Source of the DNA: Bacillota bacterium
GTDB lineage: Bacteria; Bacillota; Negativicutes; DSM-13327
Assembly: GCA_017889585.1 (NCBI GenBank)
Contig: JAGFZX010000038.1
Coordinates: 1-59,862 of the forward strand
Direction of reading: 5' to 3'
Length of the DNA: 59,862 bases
In this document: positions 45,769-52,917 of the stretch, in pieces
Position numbering within the stretch: position 1 is the stretch's first letter
Layout: each line of letters opens with the position of its first letter
Notes under the pieces: generated by a model
What the model saw: the letters and a program-made list of their open reading frames with translations, nothing else
Databases searched by the model: none
Told to the model about the DNA's origin: nothing
Made by a program: the position numbers and the translations under genes

Positions 45769-46110
45769 TTAAAAACGGCTTGGATAAATATTGACGGATG
45801 TGCTTTCCAGACCTTTCTTCGCAAGTATAGTTGAGATACAGATAAGTGACGTTTGAGATGGATTGTAATCGCTAGAAGTATCGCCATCGTTTTCGCCGAT
45901 ATTCACATGGTAAACTGCTGATAATTATGAGAGACTTTTTTCAAATTCTTTTATATTGCTATTACTATATTCCTTCACTAAAAGATTCACCTGAGCTTTT
46001 GCTACAGCGACGTTTTCATTGTTCAAATACATAAATACATTTTTAGGATATATTTTGACTAATAAAATTAGGGGGGAAGATTGTCTTAAAAAGTGTACTT
46101 TTATAAACAC
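45769..46110 (-). pseudogene. decayed gene of unknown family
   Basis: A frame with protein-like composition reads NNENVAVAKAQVNLLVKEYS and is stopped by TAA at 45925-45927. It continues in the same frame as YHVNIGENDGDTSSDYNPSQ and ILAKKGLESTSVNIYPSRF to the TAA at 45769. No ribosome site is seen. I do not recognise it. Confidence 0.35.
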
Positions 46111-46538
46111 ATGACAAAAAAAAGAAGTCTTAGCATTTTAAAGCCAAAACTTACTTATCTTTTTTGCATGTATAATGAGATTATAAAGCATATGTTCCAC
46201 TAATAATTATGACCCTTCAAGTCCCAAACAAGCAAAGTACCTCAAAACTGTTATAACCCTATAATGCTATTTATCAATAATAAAAATTTTGCAAAACTGT
46301 TAAAAACGTACTAAGGTATTACCTTTATTATTCCCAAATTGAAACATTTTATACAAAGTTCTAAAAAAAGTCCATTTATTTATTTTCTCCACGTAATTCT
46401 TTATATCACCCTTTAATGTTCCAGTATATTTTCAAAAATGTTTTATAAAAGGCTATTATTCGCAAAAAAATTGGTATTGTTCCCAGATTTCTTGCAAATA
46501 ATACCATCTCATAATAGACGTACATATGTTCCAAGTAG
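46111..46538. other. AT-rich gap with no gene seen
   Basis: About 430 bases of very AT-rich DNA. All frames are short and without ribosome sites. No strong repeat is visible. Confidence 0.4.
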
Positions 46539-46638
46539 AAGGAATGACGTTAATGGGAATAGCCAAAGAATTCTTTACAACAGTCTTTTCTTGTATACCT
46601 AGCAGTGAACGGGAAGGATCAGATCAAAAAGCTCGGAA

Positions 46639-46815
46639 CTAGCAAAGATCGTAAGCGTAGCGCGTATCAAAATTCCGTGGCATTAGCCGAAAACAAGTAT
46701 ACGTTTTTTTGTTGCTGACATCAAATCCATGTTCATTATCTTTTTTGTTGATCCATACTTCTTTTTCTTCTGGTGTTTTTAATAGAATTCGTTTGCCGCT
46801 GTTTTTAAAACCTCT
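46639..46815 (-). pseudogene. probable relic of CRISPR-associated endoribonuclease Cas6e
   Basis: On the minus strand the frame after two stops reads KNSGKRILLKTPEEKEVW and then INKKDNEHGFDVS. This closely follows the central segment of Cas6e (Cse3). From memory, the Thermus thermophilus protein has GKRVALKTPAEKVAW followed by a GF motif about ten residues later. The similarity stops after about 30 residues; the frame then runs to a TAG at 46639 without the C-terminal Gly-rich loop. There is no start codon or ribosome site, and no other cas gene or repeat array nearby. The call rests on a short match recalled from memory. Confidence 0.35.
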
Positions 46816-46922
46816 TTACTATTCTGCCGTGTACACCTCATTTAATGGACAGGATAAACTCATAGTATTGCGCATTTTATGTATCTACTTAATGGGGATC
46901 TCCGCAAACGTCTCAACAGTAG

Positions 46923-47014
46923 TTATCACCCCCCACAAACAAAACTGATAAACCGATACCAACGTAAAAATCTCTCATATTATGGTATATATTTATCAGT
47001 TTGGTGGGTGATAA
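46923..47014. repeat. long imperfect inverted repeat, TTATCACC...AAACTGATAAA
   Basis: The left arm (46923-46961) and right arm (46983-47014) share AAACTGATAAA/TTTATCAGTTT, ATACCA/TGGTAT and TTATCACCC/GGGTGATAA in order, with small gaps. The unpaired centre is about 20 bases. It lies among decayed genes and could be a palindromic mobile remnant or a strong RNA structure. Confidence 0.55.
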
Positions 47015-47106
47015 ATTATTTTAAGACAAAAAAATAAAACCATGTCATAGGATAATATTCCCAGACATAGTTTGGAGTGTTATTGTTGTATATTGACATA
47101 CTCATT

Positions 47107-47196
47107 TTATGCATAGTACCCTACTTTTTGTATCAATTGTCGTTGTCTTGCCATTTCCGCTACAATAAATGAGCCTATTTTTCTTAACAGTATCAT
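47107..47196 (-). CDS. possible 29-residue peptide
   Basis: AAAGGAG lies eight bases before the ATG at 47196, just after the stop of the small membrane protein gene upstream. The peptide is an amphipathic basic helix (IGSFIVAEMARQRQLIQKVG). It may be co-expressed with that gene. No family is recognised. Confidence 0.4.
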   Translation of the reverse strand: MILLRKIGSFIVAEMARQRQLIQKVGYYA

Positions 47197-47226
47197 ATTT
47201 GCGCTCCTTTAATTTTTTGCAAAAAG

Positions 47227-47406
47227 TTAGATTAGAAATGCTGGGTCTATATATATCCCTGTAAAAACTCCATGCAATACTATAGCTGTTAAAGCTATCA
47301 CGAATAAAACATAGCCACCAATTGCAGCTTTTTCGCTAATATCCGTATTAGGATTTCCTCCACACATGGATTTACAATATCCATTATGATAATATACATT
47401 TGGCAT
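47227..47406 (-). CDS. small membrane protein, 59 residues
   Basis: The ATG at 47406 follows AAGGAG at nine bases. A polar N-terminal part with two cysteines (GYCKSMCGGN) precedes one membrane helix (GGYVLFVIALTAIVLHGVF) and a short end. No family recognised. A 29-residue peptide may follow in the same transcript. Confidence 0.55.
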   Translation of the reverse strand: MPNVYYHNGYCKSMCGGNPNTDISEKAAIGGYVLFVIALTAIVLHGVFTGIYIDPAFLI

Positions 47407-47600
47407 TAATATCAACTCCTTTAAAATTCACCAATTATTGGTTTTGATATTACTATATCTCAATTTTAAATTTTTATAAATTTAAAAGTTTATTCGCTCA
47501 AAATAAACGATTTAGTATATTCTAACTATTTAACATTAGCAGAATTATTTTAAATATTATATATTTTATCTCTTTACTATTATTAAAAGGAAGTATTATT

Positions 47601-48455
47601 GTGAAAGCAAAAAATTTAAGTTTACTTATTATAAGTATATTTCTTGTTAGTTTTTCAAATATACAACCTGTATTGGCAGAACCTCTGTCGAACGCCTATT
47701 ATGATGCTAATAAATCGATTCAAGCAACTGAAAAGAGAACCCCCATCTTTAGTTTTGATTCCCAAGTTAAAAAGGGTGATGGTCTATGGTATTTGGAATC
47801 TCTTGCATATAACTCTGATGCATCTGAAATCATTGCAGCTTTTAAATGTCACGGTGCCGCCAAAGAGCATTATGGTCGTATAGTCGTGTACGACGAATTA
47901 ACACATCAGATCAAAAGACAATATCCTCACGAGGAAATATGGCATGCTAATGACATGACATATAATATGAGCAATAAAACTATTGTTCTTGTGCCGATGA
48001 ATGATCCTCGCGCTAGAAACTACTTATACATTCTCGACGCCAGCAGCATGGAAAAAATAAGTGAAGTAAAAGTAGAAGGTATCGAACGCATAACAGGAGT
48101 TGCCTACAATCCAATTACTGATAGTTATGTTATTAATTCTGCCAAAGATAAGACTTTCTATATCACCGATGATAACTTTAACGTGCAAAGTCAATTTAAA
48201 TATGACAAAGATGCTACAATGCAAAGCATAGAGGTCTATAACAATAAAATCTACTATTATTGCAACGATATAATTAAAGTATTTACGATGGATGGTAAAG
48301 TAGATGGACGATATAAATTAACTAGCCACGGCGAGAGCGAAGGGATTACGAGTCTAGGTGATGGTAAGTTTTTAATCGGGTTTATTCATCAGGGAAACAC
48401 AGGCAAATATTATACGGTCAGCAATTTGAGTCCATCATTAAAGGTTAAAAACTAA
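47601..48455 (+). CDS. secreted beta-propeller-like protein
   Basis: 284 residues with a clear signal peptide (MKAKNLSLLIISIFLVSFSN, cleavage after VLA). The mature part consists of repeated blades with GRIVVYDELTHQIKRQYPHE, then NYLYILDASSMEKISEVKVE, then ITGVAYNPITDSYVI and a late GDGKFLIGFIHQG. The pattern fits a small extracellular beta propeller (SMP-30 or esterase-like) of unknown ligand. The GTG start has AAAAGGAAG upstream. Its 3' end overlaps the broken Spo0E-like frame on the other strand by 11 bases. Confidence 0.7.
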   Translation: MKAKNLSLLIISIFLVSFSNIQPVLAEPLSNAYYDANKSIQATEKRTPIFSFDSQVKKGDGLWYLESLAYNSDASEIIAAFKCHGAAKEHYGRIVVYDELTHQIKRQYPHEEIWHANDMTYNMSNKTIVLVPMNDPRARNYLYILDASSMEKISEVKVEGIERITGVAYNPITDSYVINSAKDKTFYITDDNFNVQSQFKYDKDATMQSIEVYNNKIYYYCNDIIKVFTMDGKVDGRYKLTSHGESEGITSLGDGKFLIGFIHQGNTGKYYTVSNLSPSLKVKN

Positions 48456-48633
48456 TCTTTAAAACACTCAGGAAGAAAATGTCTGGATTTGATATCCCTT
48501 TTATGAGTGCTATTTCGTTCATTCTTTGACGTAAGCCCTCTATCTTGCACCGTAAATTTTCCAGTTGTAGACAAAATAATAATAAATACCCACCCATCTT
48601 CTCACTTGACTGATAGTGTTCGGACTTTGCCAT
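48445..48633 (-). pseudogene. degenerate Spo0E-like gene lacking the SQxLD motif
   Basis: The middle reads LENLRCKIEGLRQRMNEIAL then IKGISNPDIF. This aligns directly with the intact relative at 9528 (ESLWCKIERLRQEMHVAALE then KGISHPDVL). From there it diverges to FLSVLKISF and stops, where the intact protein has ASQRLDEAIN. The signature needed for phosphatase activity is missing and the start lacks a proper ribosome site. It is most likely a decayed copy. Confidence 0.6.
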
Positions 48634-48762
48634 CTATGTAATGCTCGGATATAACTTACACGACCACTTTACTCTACTCAAAAAACATTCTTTTCCCTTA
48701 AAATTTCAACAATATACAATAATTCCCACGTATTATTTCCCATGGTGGAAATATAACAAAAA
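48634..48762. other. short non-coding gap
   Basis: 130 AT-rich bases with no frame or repeat of note, followed by the terminator of the small membrane-peptide gene. Confidence 0.4.
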
Positions 48763-48797
48763 TAGCCGCCTCACTCAAATTATGAGCAAGGCGGCTA
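48756..48797 (-). terminator. terminator of small gene copy A
   Basis: On the minus strand TAGCCGCCTTGCTC pairs with GAGTGAGGCGGCTA (one mismatch region) and is followed by TTTTTG. An almost identical stem follows copy B at 50034. Confidence 0.8.
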
Positions 48798-48806
48798 CTT
48801 AGATAC

Positions 48807-48917
48807 TTATAAATTAAATAGTGCAATAATCGCTTTACTAGCAGTATATAGTATTAATATCCCAGTAAAAATTACAATTGGGTGATAGCACCATCTATTT
48901 TCTTTTATTGTAGCCAT
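48807..48917 (-). CDS. 36-residue membrane peptide, copy A
   Basis: Reads MATIKENRWCYHPIVIFTGI, then a hydrophobic helix ending KAIIALFNL. A GAAGAGATGA site precedes the ATG. It is a close paralog of the gene at 50078, and the terminator and upstream DNA are also duplicated. One membrane helix follows a short basic/aromatic head with a Cys-Tyr-His. The function is unknown. Confidence 0.65.
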   Translation of the reverse strand: MATIKENRWCYHPIVIFTGILILYTASKAIIALFNL

Positions 48918-49056
48918 AAGTCATCTCTTCGCATTTTCCACTAATCAAGTATATGTATTACTATCAATAGTATACAGGATAACTGTTACAAAGTTACATT
49001 AATACTTTCTAAAAACCTCCCTACCAATAAAGATCAGACGAGGCTTTTTGCCGTAT
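48918..49056. repeat. upstream part of the duplicated segment, copy A
   Basis: Shares GTATACAGGATAA, ACAAAGTTACATTAATA and GGCTTTT with the region upstream of copy B (50189-50323). A TATACT box on the minus strand lies in the shared part and may be the promoter of the small gene. Confidence 0.6.
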
Positions 49057-49210
49057 CCAGTATGATCAGTATCGTCATTAAGTATGGAGTAGTCTGCTAT
49101 TGTCCAAACGTTAAATATTGAATTGAATTATATTATTTATATGATATAGTGACATACTCCTTCACCTAATAGGACGGGAGAATTCTTGTCGACGTGGTTA
49201 AACTTTAATA

Positions 49211-49239
49211 TTGACACATAAAGGAAATTAATATACGAT
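49211..49239 (+). promoter_or_regulatory. sigma-A promoter
   Basis: TTGACA (49211-49216), a 17-base spacer and TACGAT (49234-49239). It lies 18 bases before the first small frame at 49257 and is the clearest promoter in the window. Confidence 0.7.
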
Positions 49240-49256
49240 AAATCTGGGAGTAATGA

Positions 49257-49343
49257 ATGTCATTCTTTAATTGGACACTTGGAATGACAGGAGCTAATAG
49301 TGTAACCGACCACTTATATTGGGAGGTTGATTACATTGAATAA
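49257..49343 (+). CDS. 28-residue leader-like peptide overlapping the next gene
   Basis: GGGAG lies six bases before the ATG. The peptide begins MSFFNWTLGMTGANS and its stop (TAA, 49341-49343) overlaps the first codons of the gene at 49336. The GGGAGG of that gene lies within the coding part. It may be a real small protein or a leader that couples translation. Confidence 0.5.
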   Translation: MSFFNWTLGMTGANSVTDHLYWEVDYIE

Positions 49344-49545
49344 TCCTAATACTATTATAGAAGACTTAAAAAATCAATTACTTACTTTGGGTTATCATCC
49401 TTCTCAATTGAATCAGATTACCGAAGATGAGATAGGCATGAAAGATTTGACAAATATCAATTCTATGCAAGCTGATTGTTTAATTGCATCGCTGGAAAAC
49501 TACATTCGCTTTGCGTTAAAATGTAAAAATTCAAAGTTGCGATAA
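49336..49545 (+). CDS. hypothetical helical protein, 69 residues
   Basis: The start is taken as TTG at 49336 with GGGAGG nine bases upstream. It is acidic and helical (PNTIIEDLKNQLLTLGYHPS, then MQADCLIASLENYIRFALKC). It has no membrane helix. The promoter at 49211 and the 28-residue frame precede it, and a terminator follows. No family recognised. Confidence 0.6.
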   Translation: MNNPNTIIEDLKNQLLTLGYHPSQLNQITEDEIGMKDLTNINSMQADCLIASLENYIRFALKCKNSKLR

Positions 49546-49560
49546 ATAAAACCAACTACA

Positions 49561-49603
49561 AATTGGCACTCCCACTAGTTCATCTGTAGGAGTGTCAATT
49601 TTG
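49561..49603 (+). terminator. terminator after the 69-residue gene
   Basis: TTGGCACTCC pairs with GGAGTGTCAA (one wobble) around a 16-base loop, followed by TTTTG. It starts 15 bases after the stop codon. Confidence 0.75.
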
Positions 49604-49836
49604 TTCGCCCTGCAATAAATCATAAGCATCATGACATTCTGTCATCACCCTATACGACCTCTTGTGCTCCCCTTATTCCATACATCAGATCCACGTATAT
49701 AATAGATGTCAGGACTCAGCAAATACTATTCAATGACCGTTACATAAGCTTGTTAAGCCTGTAGTAATACGATAGGGCTATCCTTACTTGCCATCGGTAT
49801 TAAAATCGTATTTGGCCGCTGTAAGGTTATCAAATT
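49604..49836. other. non-coding gap
   Basis: About 230 bases between the terminator and the endolysin-like fragment. No frame with a ribosome site and no strong repeat is seen. Confidence 0.35.
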
Positions 49837-50013
49837 TTACTCTGATAGGATCTTATTATCAGATCTCCACTGAATCGTCGATTGTATTATCCATGCACCA
49901 TTGTTAAACTGGTACGCTCCGTAAATCATACCACCATAATCATCGTCATGTTTATTTATTACGCCAGAATTACCGCTTGATTCGTATGATTCTGAGAGTA
50001 TTCCTAATTCCAC
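49837..50013 (-). pseudogene. fragment of a phage-type peptidoglycan hydrolase
   Basis: A GTG at 50013 follows AAAGGAG at six bases. The first 40 residues read LSESYESSGNSGVINKHDDD and then GGMIYGAYQFNN. This is the pattern of the YESNGDPG...GGxSYGMYQF segment seen at the start of phage-linked lysozyme-like domains. After that it diverges and stops at 58 residues, far short of a catalytic domain. It is probably a truncated prophage or tailocin relic. Confidence 0.4.
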
Positions 50014-50027
50014 ATAGTTCTCCTTTC

Positions 50028-50067
50028 ATAAATAGGCCGCCTTACTCAATTAAGAGCAAGGCGGCTT
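50028..50067 (-). terminator. terminator of small gene copy B
   Basis: On the minus strand AAGCCGCCTTGCTCTTAA pairs back with TTGAGTAAGGCGGCC. It matches the stem behind copy A at 48756. Confidence 0.7.
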
Positions 50068-50077
50068 ACTTAGGTAA

Positions 50078-50188
50078 TTATAAGTTAAATAGTGCAATAA
50101 TTGATTTACTAGCAGTGTATAGCATTAGTATTCCAGTAAAAATTACAACTGGGTGATAACACCATCTATTTTCTTTTATTATAGCCAT
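50078..50188 (-). CDS. 36-residue membrane peptide, copy B
   Basis: Reads MAIIKENRWCYHPVVIFTGI and ends KSIIALFNL. It differs from copy A (48807) at about five residues, so both copies appear to be under selection. GAGGTGA precedes the ATG at good spacing. The two copies lie 1271 bases apart and have matching terminators and upstream DNA. Confidence 0.68.
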   Translation of the reverse strand: MAIIKENRWCYHPVVIFTGILMLYTASKSIIALFNL

Positions 50189-50323
50189 AAGTCACCTCTT
50201 CGCATTTTCCAATAATCAAGCATTTGTCTTACAATTAATAGTATACAGGATAATTGATACAAAGTTACATTAATAAATTTAAAAAACTCCACTACCAAAT
50301 TAAGATAGGCGGGGCTTTTGTGA
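50189..50323. repeat. upstream part of the duplicated segment, copy B
   Basis: Matches 48918-49056 in order and spacing. The outer end (ACTACCAAATTAAGATAGG, then GGGGCTTTT) looks like a weak terminator for the gene at 50325. Confidence 0.55.
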
Positions 50324-50324
50324 T

Positions 50325-50606
50325 TTATCCATGTTTAACTCGGTCTTTGAGTTCAGCATATTTTGCATTATTCCAACTATCAGTACTGCCTGTTAAATAT
50401 CCAGTTATTCTACGAATGCGATTAAAGGGTATTGATTCTGTCTGATAATTGATATCCACATACTCACCATCCACTTTAATGTCAGCTTTGATGATCTTAA
50501 ACTTATTTTTGGCCTGTAGTTGTGTAAGGTAAGTTGATATCTCATCCTCGCTAATCTGACCTGCGACTGTTATCTCTATATTATTGATACTTTTAACGTT
50601 CATCAT
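50325..50606 (-). CDS. small protein resembling the C-terminal segment of anaerobic ribonucleotide reductase (NrdD)
   Basis: About 93 residues. The last 30 (FNRIRRITGYLTGSTDSWN then NAKYAELKDRVKH) match the RxxGYL...RVKH end found in NrdD and in short NrdD-like proteins of Clostridia. The first part is a beta/alpha segment (IEITVAGQISEDEISTYLTQ). The glycyl-radical Cys-Gly-Tyr context is changed to Thr-Gly-Tyr here. AAGGA lies eight bases before ATG 50606. It is too short to be a reductase by itself; a regulatory or spare-part role is unknown. Confidence 0.6.
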   Translation of the reverse strand: MMNVKSINNIEITVAGQISEDEISTYLTQLQAKNKFKIIKADIKVDGEYVDINYQTESIPFNRIRRITGYLTGSTDSWNNAKYAELKDRVKHG

Positions 50607-50682
50607 TAACACTATCCTTATTATTAAAATTTTTATCGATCATTTAATTTGCTACTTATATTATCGCAATAAACTCAGTCTT

Positions 50683-50832
50683 TTAAAATGTACCAAAGGC
50701 ATAATTTGCTAGGTCTTTTGCCCTGTTTTTCCATTCCTTTGGCGTCCAACCGAATAGCAGAAATAGCTCTTCAAATTTATTCGTAGTTTTATCTGGACAG
50801 TCATCTTCAGACATAGAGTTCTTTTGTGACAT
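50683..50832 (-). CDS. possible 49-residue hypothetical protein
   Basis: The frame from ATG 50832 is acidic in its first half and ends WTPKEWKNRAKDLANYAFGTF, which looks like real protein. The start has no clear ribosome site, and a longer frame to 50895 would begin inside a terminator stem. No family recognised. Confidence 0.35.
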   Translation of the reverse strand: MSQKNSMSEDDCPDKTTNKFEELFLLFGWTPKEWKNRAKDLANYAFGTF

Positions 50833-50865
50833 AGCTTCATTGCTTAACTTGAATTTTTTTATTTT

Positions 50866-50910
50866 AAGGCAAATAAAAAAATACCGTCCTACCAATTAAT
50901 GTAAGACGGT
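50866..50910 (-). terminator. terminator of the decayed porin gene
   Basis: On the minus strand ACCGTCTTAC pairs with GTAGGACGGT around an eight-base loop, followed by ATTTTTTTATTT. It lies 40 bases after the end of the porin relic at 50949. Confidence 0.85.
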
Positions 50911-50948
50911 GCTGTGTGCTATATACGATCTTCAGCTGCCTAGATTGA

Positions 50949-51357
50949 TTTAGAATTTATATGTGATGCCAGTTCCAATACCTTTACTTTCAATGTTGTT
51001 TGTTTGAGCATAATAAATAAAGTCTTTGTGATCAATTTTAATATCTCTATCGTAAATATTCCATTCAATATTTTTGCCTAAATTATGACCTATACCAACT
51101 TATATATATATAAATTATGTCCTATAAATGGGAATATCTGCTTAGCAGCTTGATATAATAGATTAATATTTTGATTTGCCAAATGATAATTGCGATTACT
51201 ATAAGTTATACAATCAGCATTAACTTTGTAATTATCATATTGTATAGCAAATTTATTGTCTAAGCCAGTAGTGATTCTATAAGACCATAAATAGTCTGCA
51301 TCATATGATGGATAGTTTGAATACGTTCCAACCCAATCATCCTTAAAATCAGGTCAT
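50949..51357 (-). pseudogene. decayed outer-membrane beta-barrel (porin-like) protein, C-terminal part
   Basis: One frame reads DWVGTYSNYPSYDADYLWSY, then ITTGLDNKFAIQYDNYKVNA. It is broken in a TA repeat near 51105, and the next frame gives VGIGHNLGKNIEWNIYDRDI and ends KGIGTGITYKF. Alternating beta strands and a final aromatic residue are the mark of outer-membrane barrels, as expected in a diderm Firmicute. The 5' part is missing (a TGA stands just before). It keeps its own terminator. Confidence 0.6.
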
Positions 51358-51514
51358 TGCGACTTGGCAGAGAATTTCTTGTGGATAAGCCTGTTAACAA
51401 TGTGTTAATCGTTGTTGATAACTTTATTGTGTTTATATCGGCCGTCCCTGAGACGTTTTAAATTGGCAATCCCTTGCCGATTTGATTAATCTTCATTTAA
51501 GAGCAAGACGGCTT
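51358..51514. other. short gap with weak stem-loop
   Basis: Contains TTGTTAACA-like palindromic bits and a loose GCCG...CGGC stem followed by TTTTATTT at 51477-51522. No gene is seen. Confidence 0.3.
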
Positions 51515-51730
51515 TTATTTCAATTTATTTGTATGGAATTTATAACCACACCTGTCACAAGTAAAATCTCCAGTCTCAGTGTAATCATGACAATCAGTAT
51601 GGCATCGTGGGCACTCTGCAACCCAATCACCCATAGGAATCATATGATGCTGATTAAGACCATTGGCCATGCATAACCCTGAACTAAGCACTACAATTAT
51701 TATCGTGCTTAAAACAATAATTTTTTTCAT
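51515..51730 (-). CDS. secreted small zinc-ribbon protein
   Basis: 71 residues. A signal peptide (MKKIIVLSTIIIVVLSSG, cleavage near CMA) is followed by a zinc ribbon: CPRCHTDCHDY and later FTCDRCGYKFH. A GGGGGAGATA ribosome site is present. The product should work outside the cytoplasmic membrane, where zinc ribbons of this sort are uncommon. No family recognised. Confidence 0.65.
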   Translation of the reverse strand: MKKIIVLSTIIIVVLSSGLCMANGLNQHHMIPMGDWVAECPRCHTDCHDYTETGDFTCDRCGYKFHTNKLK

Positions 51731-51814
51731 CGTATCTCCCCCCTTAGAGTCATACTATGTCATTACTGGATTTATATTCCTAAAAACCAGCAATACTAGA
51801 CTGCAGGGCAAATA

Positions 51815-51958
51815 CTAAAATAATAAAAACAGCTTACCCGTTTTCCTAGTATACTTAATCTCAAATCCATTTTCACGACCGCCAACATGATATTCCGCTG
51901 ATACTGTAGCATCCTTACTAATAAGCCCCTGCGCCGTATTTAATGATCGGCATCGCAT
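51815..51958 (-). pseudogene. possible second porin relic
   Basis: A 47-codon frame contains LNTAQGLISKDATVSAEYHV and GGRENGFEIKYTRKTG, again alternating beta strands as in outer-membrane barrels. It has no ribosome site and stops soon after. It could be an upstream part of the same decayed gene as 50949, displaced by insertion of other DNA. Confidence 0.28.
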
Positions 51959-51994
51959 AGGTCTTAAAAGATGTCACAGCACTTGCAATTTAAA

Positions 51995-52153
51995 TCACCC
52001 CTTCATAATGGTCAAGGAACTAAGAACACCACCAAGACAAATATAGCCATCTGCAACACAGTTATAGATCACTGCTTTCTCTGATAGAACATGTTCATGC
52101 TCCCAACCTCCCTCTACACTTATACCTCCTGTAATATCTATATTCTCTATCAT
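51995..52153 (-). CDS. possible 52-residue protein
   Basis: From ATG 52153 the frame reads MIENIDITGGISVEGGWEHE and later AVIYNCVADGYICLGGVL. The composition is protein-like, but the ribosome site is weak (GCAGGG, too close). It ends 37 bases before the porin relic at 51815-51958, so it may be part of the same broken locus. Confidence 0.3.
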   Translation of the reverse strand: MIENIDITGGISVEGGWEHEHVLSEKAVIYNCVADGYICLGGVLSSLTIMKG

Positions 52154-52341
52154 CCCTGCAAGCCAATACCAACTTATCTTCGAACTTCACAACCCACTGG
52201 CCATAATTTATATAAATGGGCCACATAGGGTGCATAACATTTAATTCACCTCCTCCGGATCAATATGCATATACTATACTGTGGAGTTTACAGATTAAGT
52301 CTACCATTCGTCGAAATCTCACCTCGAAGGGAGGTGATAAT

Positions 52342-52488
52342 ATGATTATTGATTTTGATGAGCAAAAATTTAAAAATGAAATTAAAAGTATAGTTAAACA
52401 ATATGGAGCATCGTCTAGTGACGCTAAAATGGTAGTATCACTAGCTTTATCGGCAGTCCGTAAGGCAAGTAAGCCTGTAAATCTATAG
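52342..52488 (+). CDS. small helical hypothetical protein, 48 residues
   Basis: AAGGGAGGTGATAAT directly precedes the ATG at 52342, so this start is chosen over the longer frame from 52216. The product is MIIDFDEQKFKNEIKSIVKQ then YGASSSDAKMVVSLALSAVR, an amphipathic helical protein without cysteines. A strong terminator follows. No family recognised. Confidence 0.65.
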   Translation: MIIDFDEQKFKNEIKSIVKQYGASSSDAKMVVSLALSAVRKASKPVNL

Positions 52489-52502
52489 AGTCTGCTTTAA
52501 TT

Positions 52503-52537
52503 CCAGCAAGTAAAATTTTGCTTGCTGGTTTTTTTAT
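52503..52537 (+). terminator. terminator after the 48-residue gene
   Basis: CCAGCAAG pairs with CTTGCTGG, extended by AAAA/TTTT in the loop, and is followed by nine T with no interruption. Confidence 0.92.
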
Positions 52538-52917
52538 TTAATGGTTATAATTCAATAAGAATGGACATAAAAATATGAAAATTTATTCTAGGTCAAATAA
52601 ATATGTCAATCTTAATCTCATGTCTTCTCAAATATACAGCCCTCATTTTTACCCCTAGGACAATCGATCTATCCCTATTATCCCTTCAAAAAAAATCGGC
52701 ACTAACTGTGCCATCATTGCCTACTAACTGCAGCTAGCATTGAAATCTGCTTACTAAAATACAGACATTTATAAAGTACGTTTGCTATAAGTAATTGGCA
52801 TCCCTGGGATTTACTATTTGCAGCTATCACATTCAATATCATATGTTTTAAAAAATTCCTAGAGCATTACAAACGTTATTTATGCTTCTACACTAGAGTT
52901 CAAGAAGCTTACTACTA
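52538..52917. other. 380-base gap, nothing seen
   Basis: AT-rich DNA downstream of two convergent transcripts. No frame with a ribosome site, no tRNA-like fold and no clear repeat. Confidence 0.4.

Noticed and set aside
46850-46945. Possible degenerate CRISPR repeat (GTTTGCGGAGATCCCC on the minus strand)
   Set aside because: Only one copy, no regular spacing, and a poor match to known type I-E repeats.
46709-46948. Plus-strand frame of 79 codons
   Set aside because: It is antisense to the cas6e-like segment, has no ribosome site and an odd composition.
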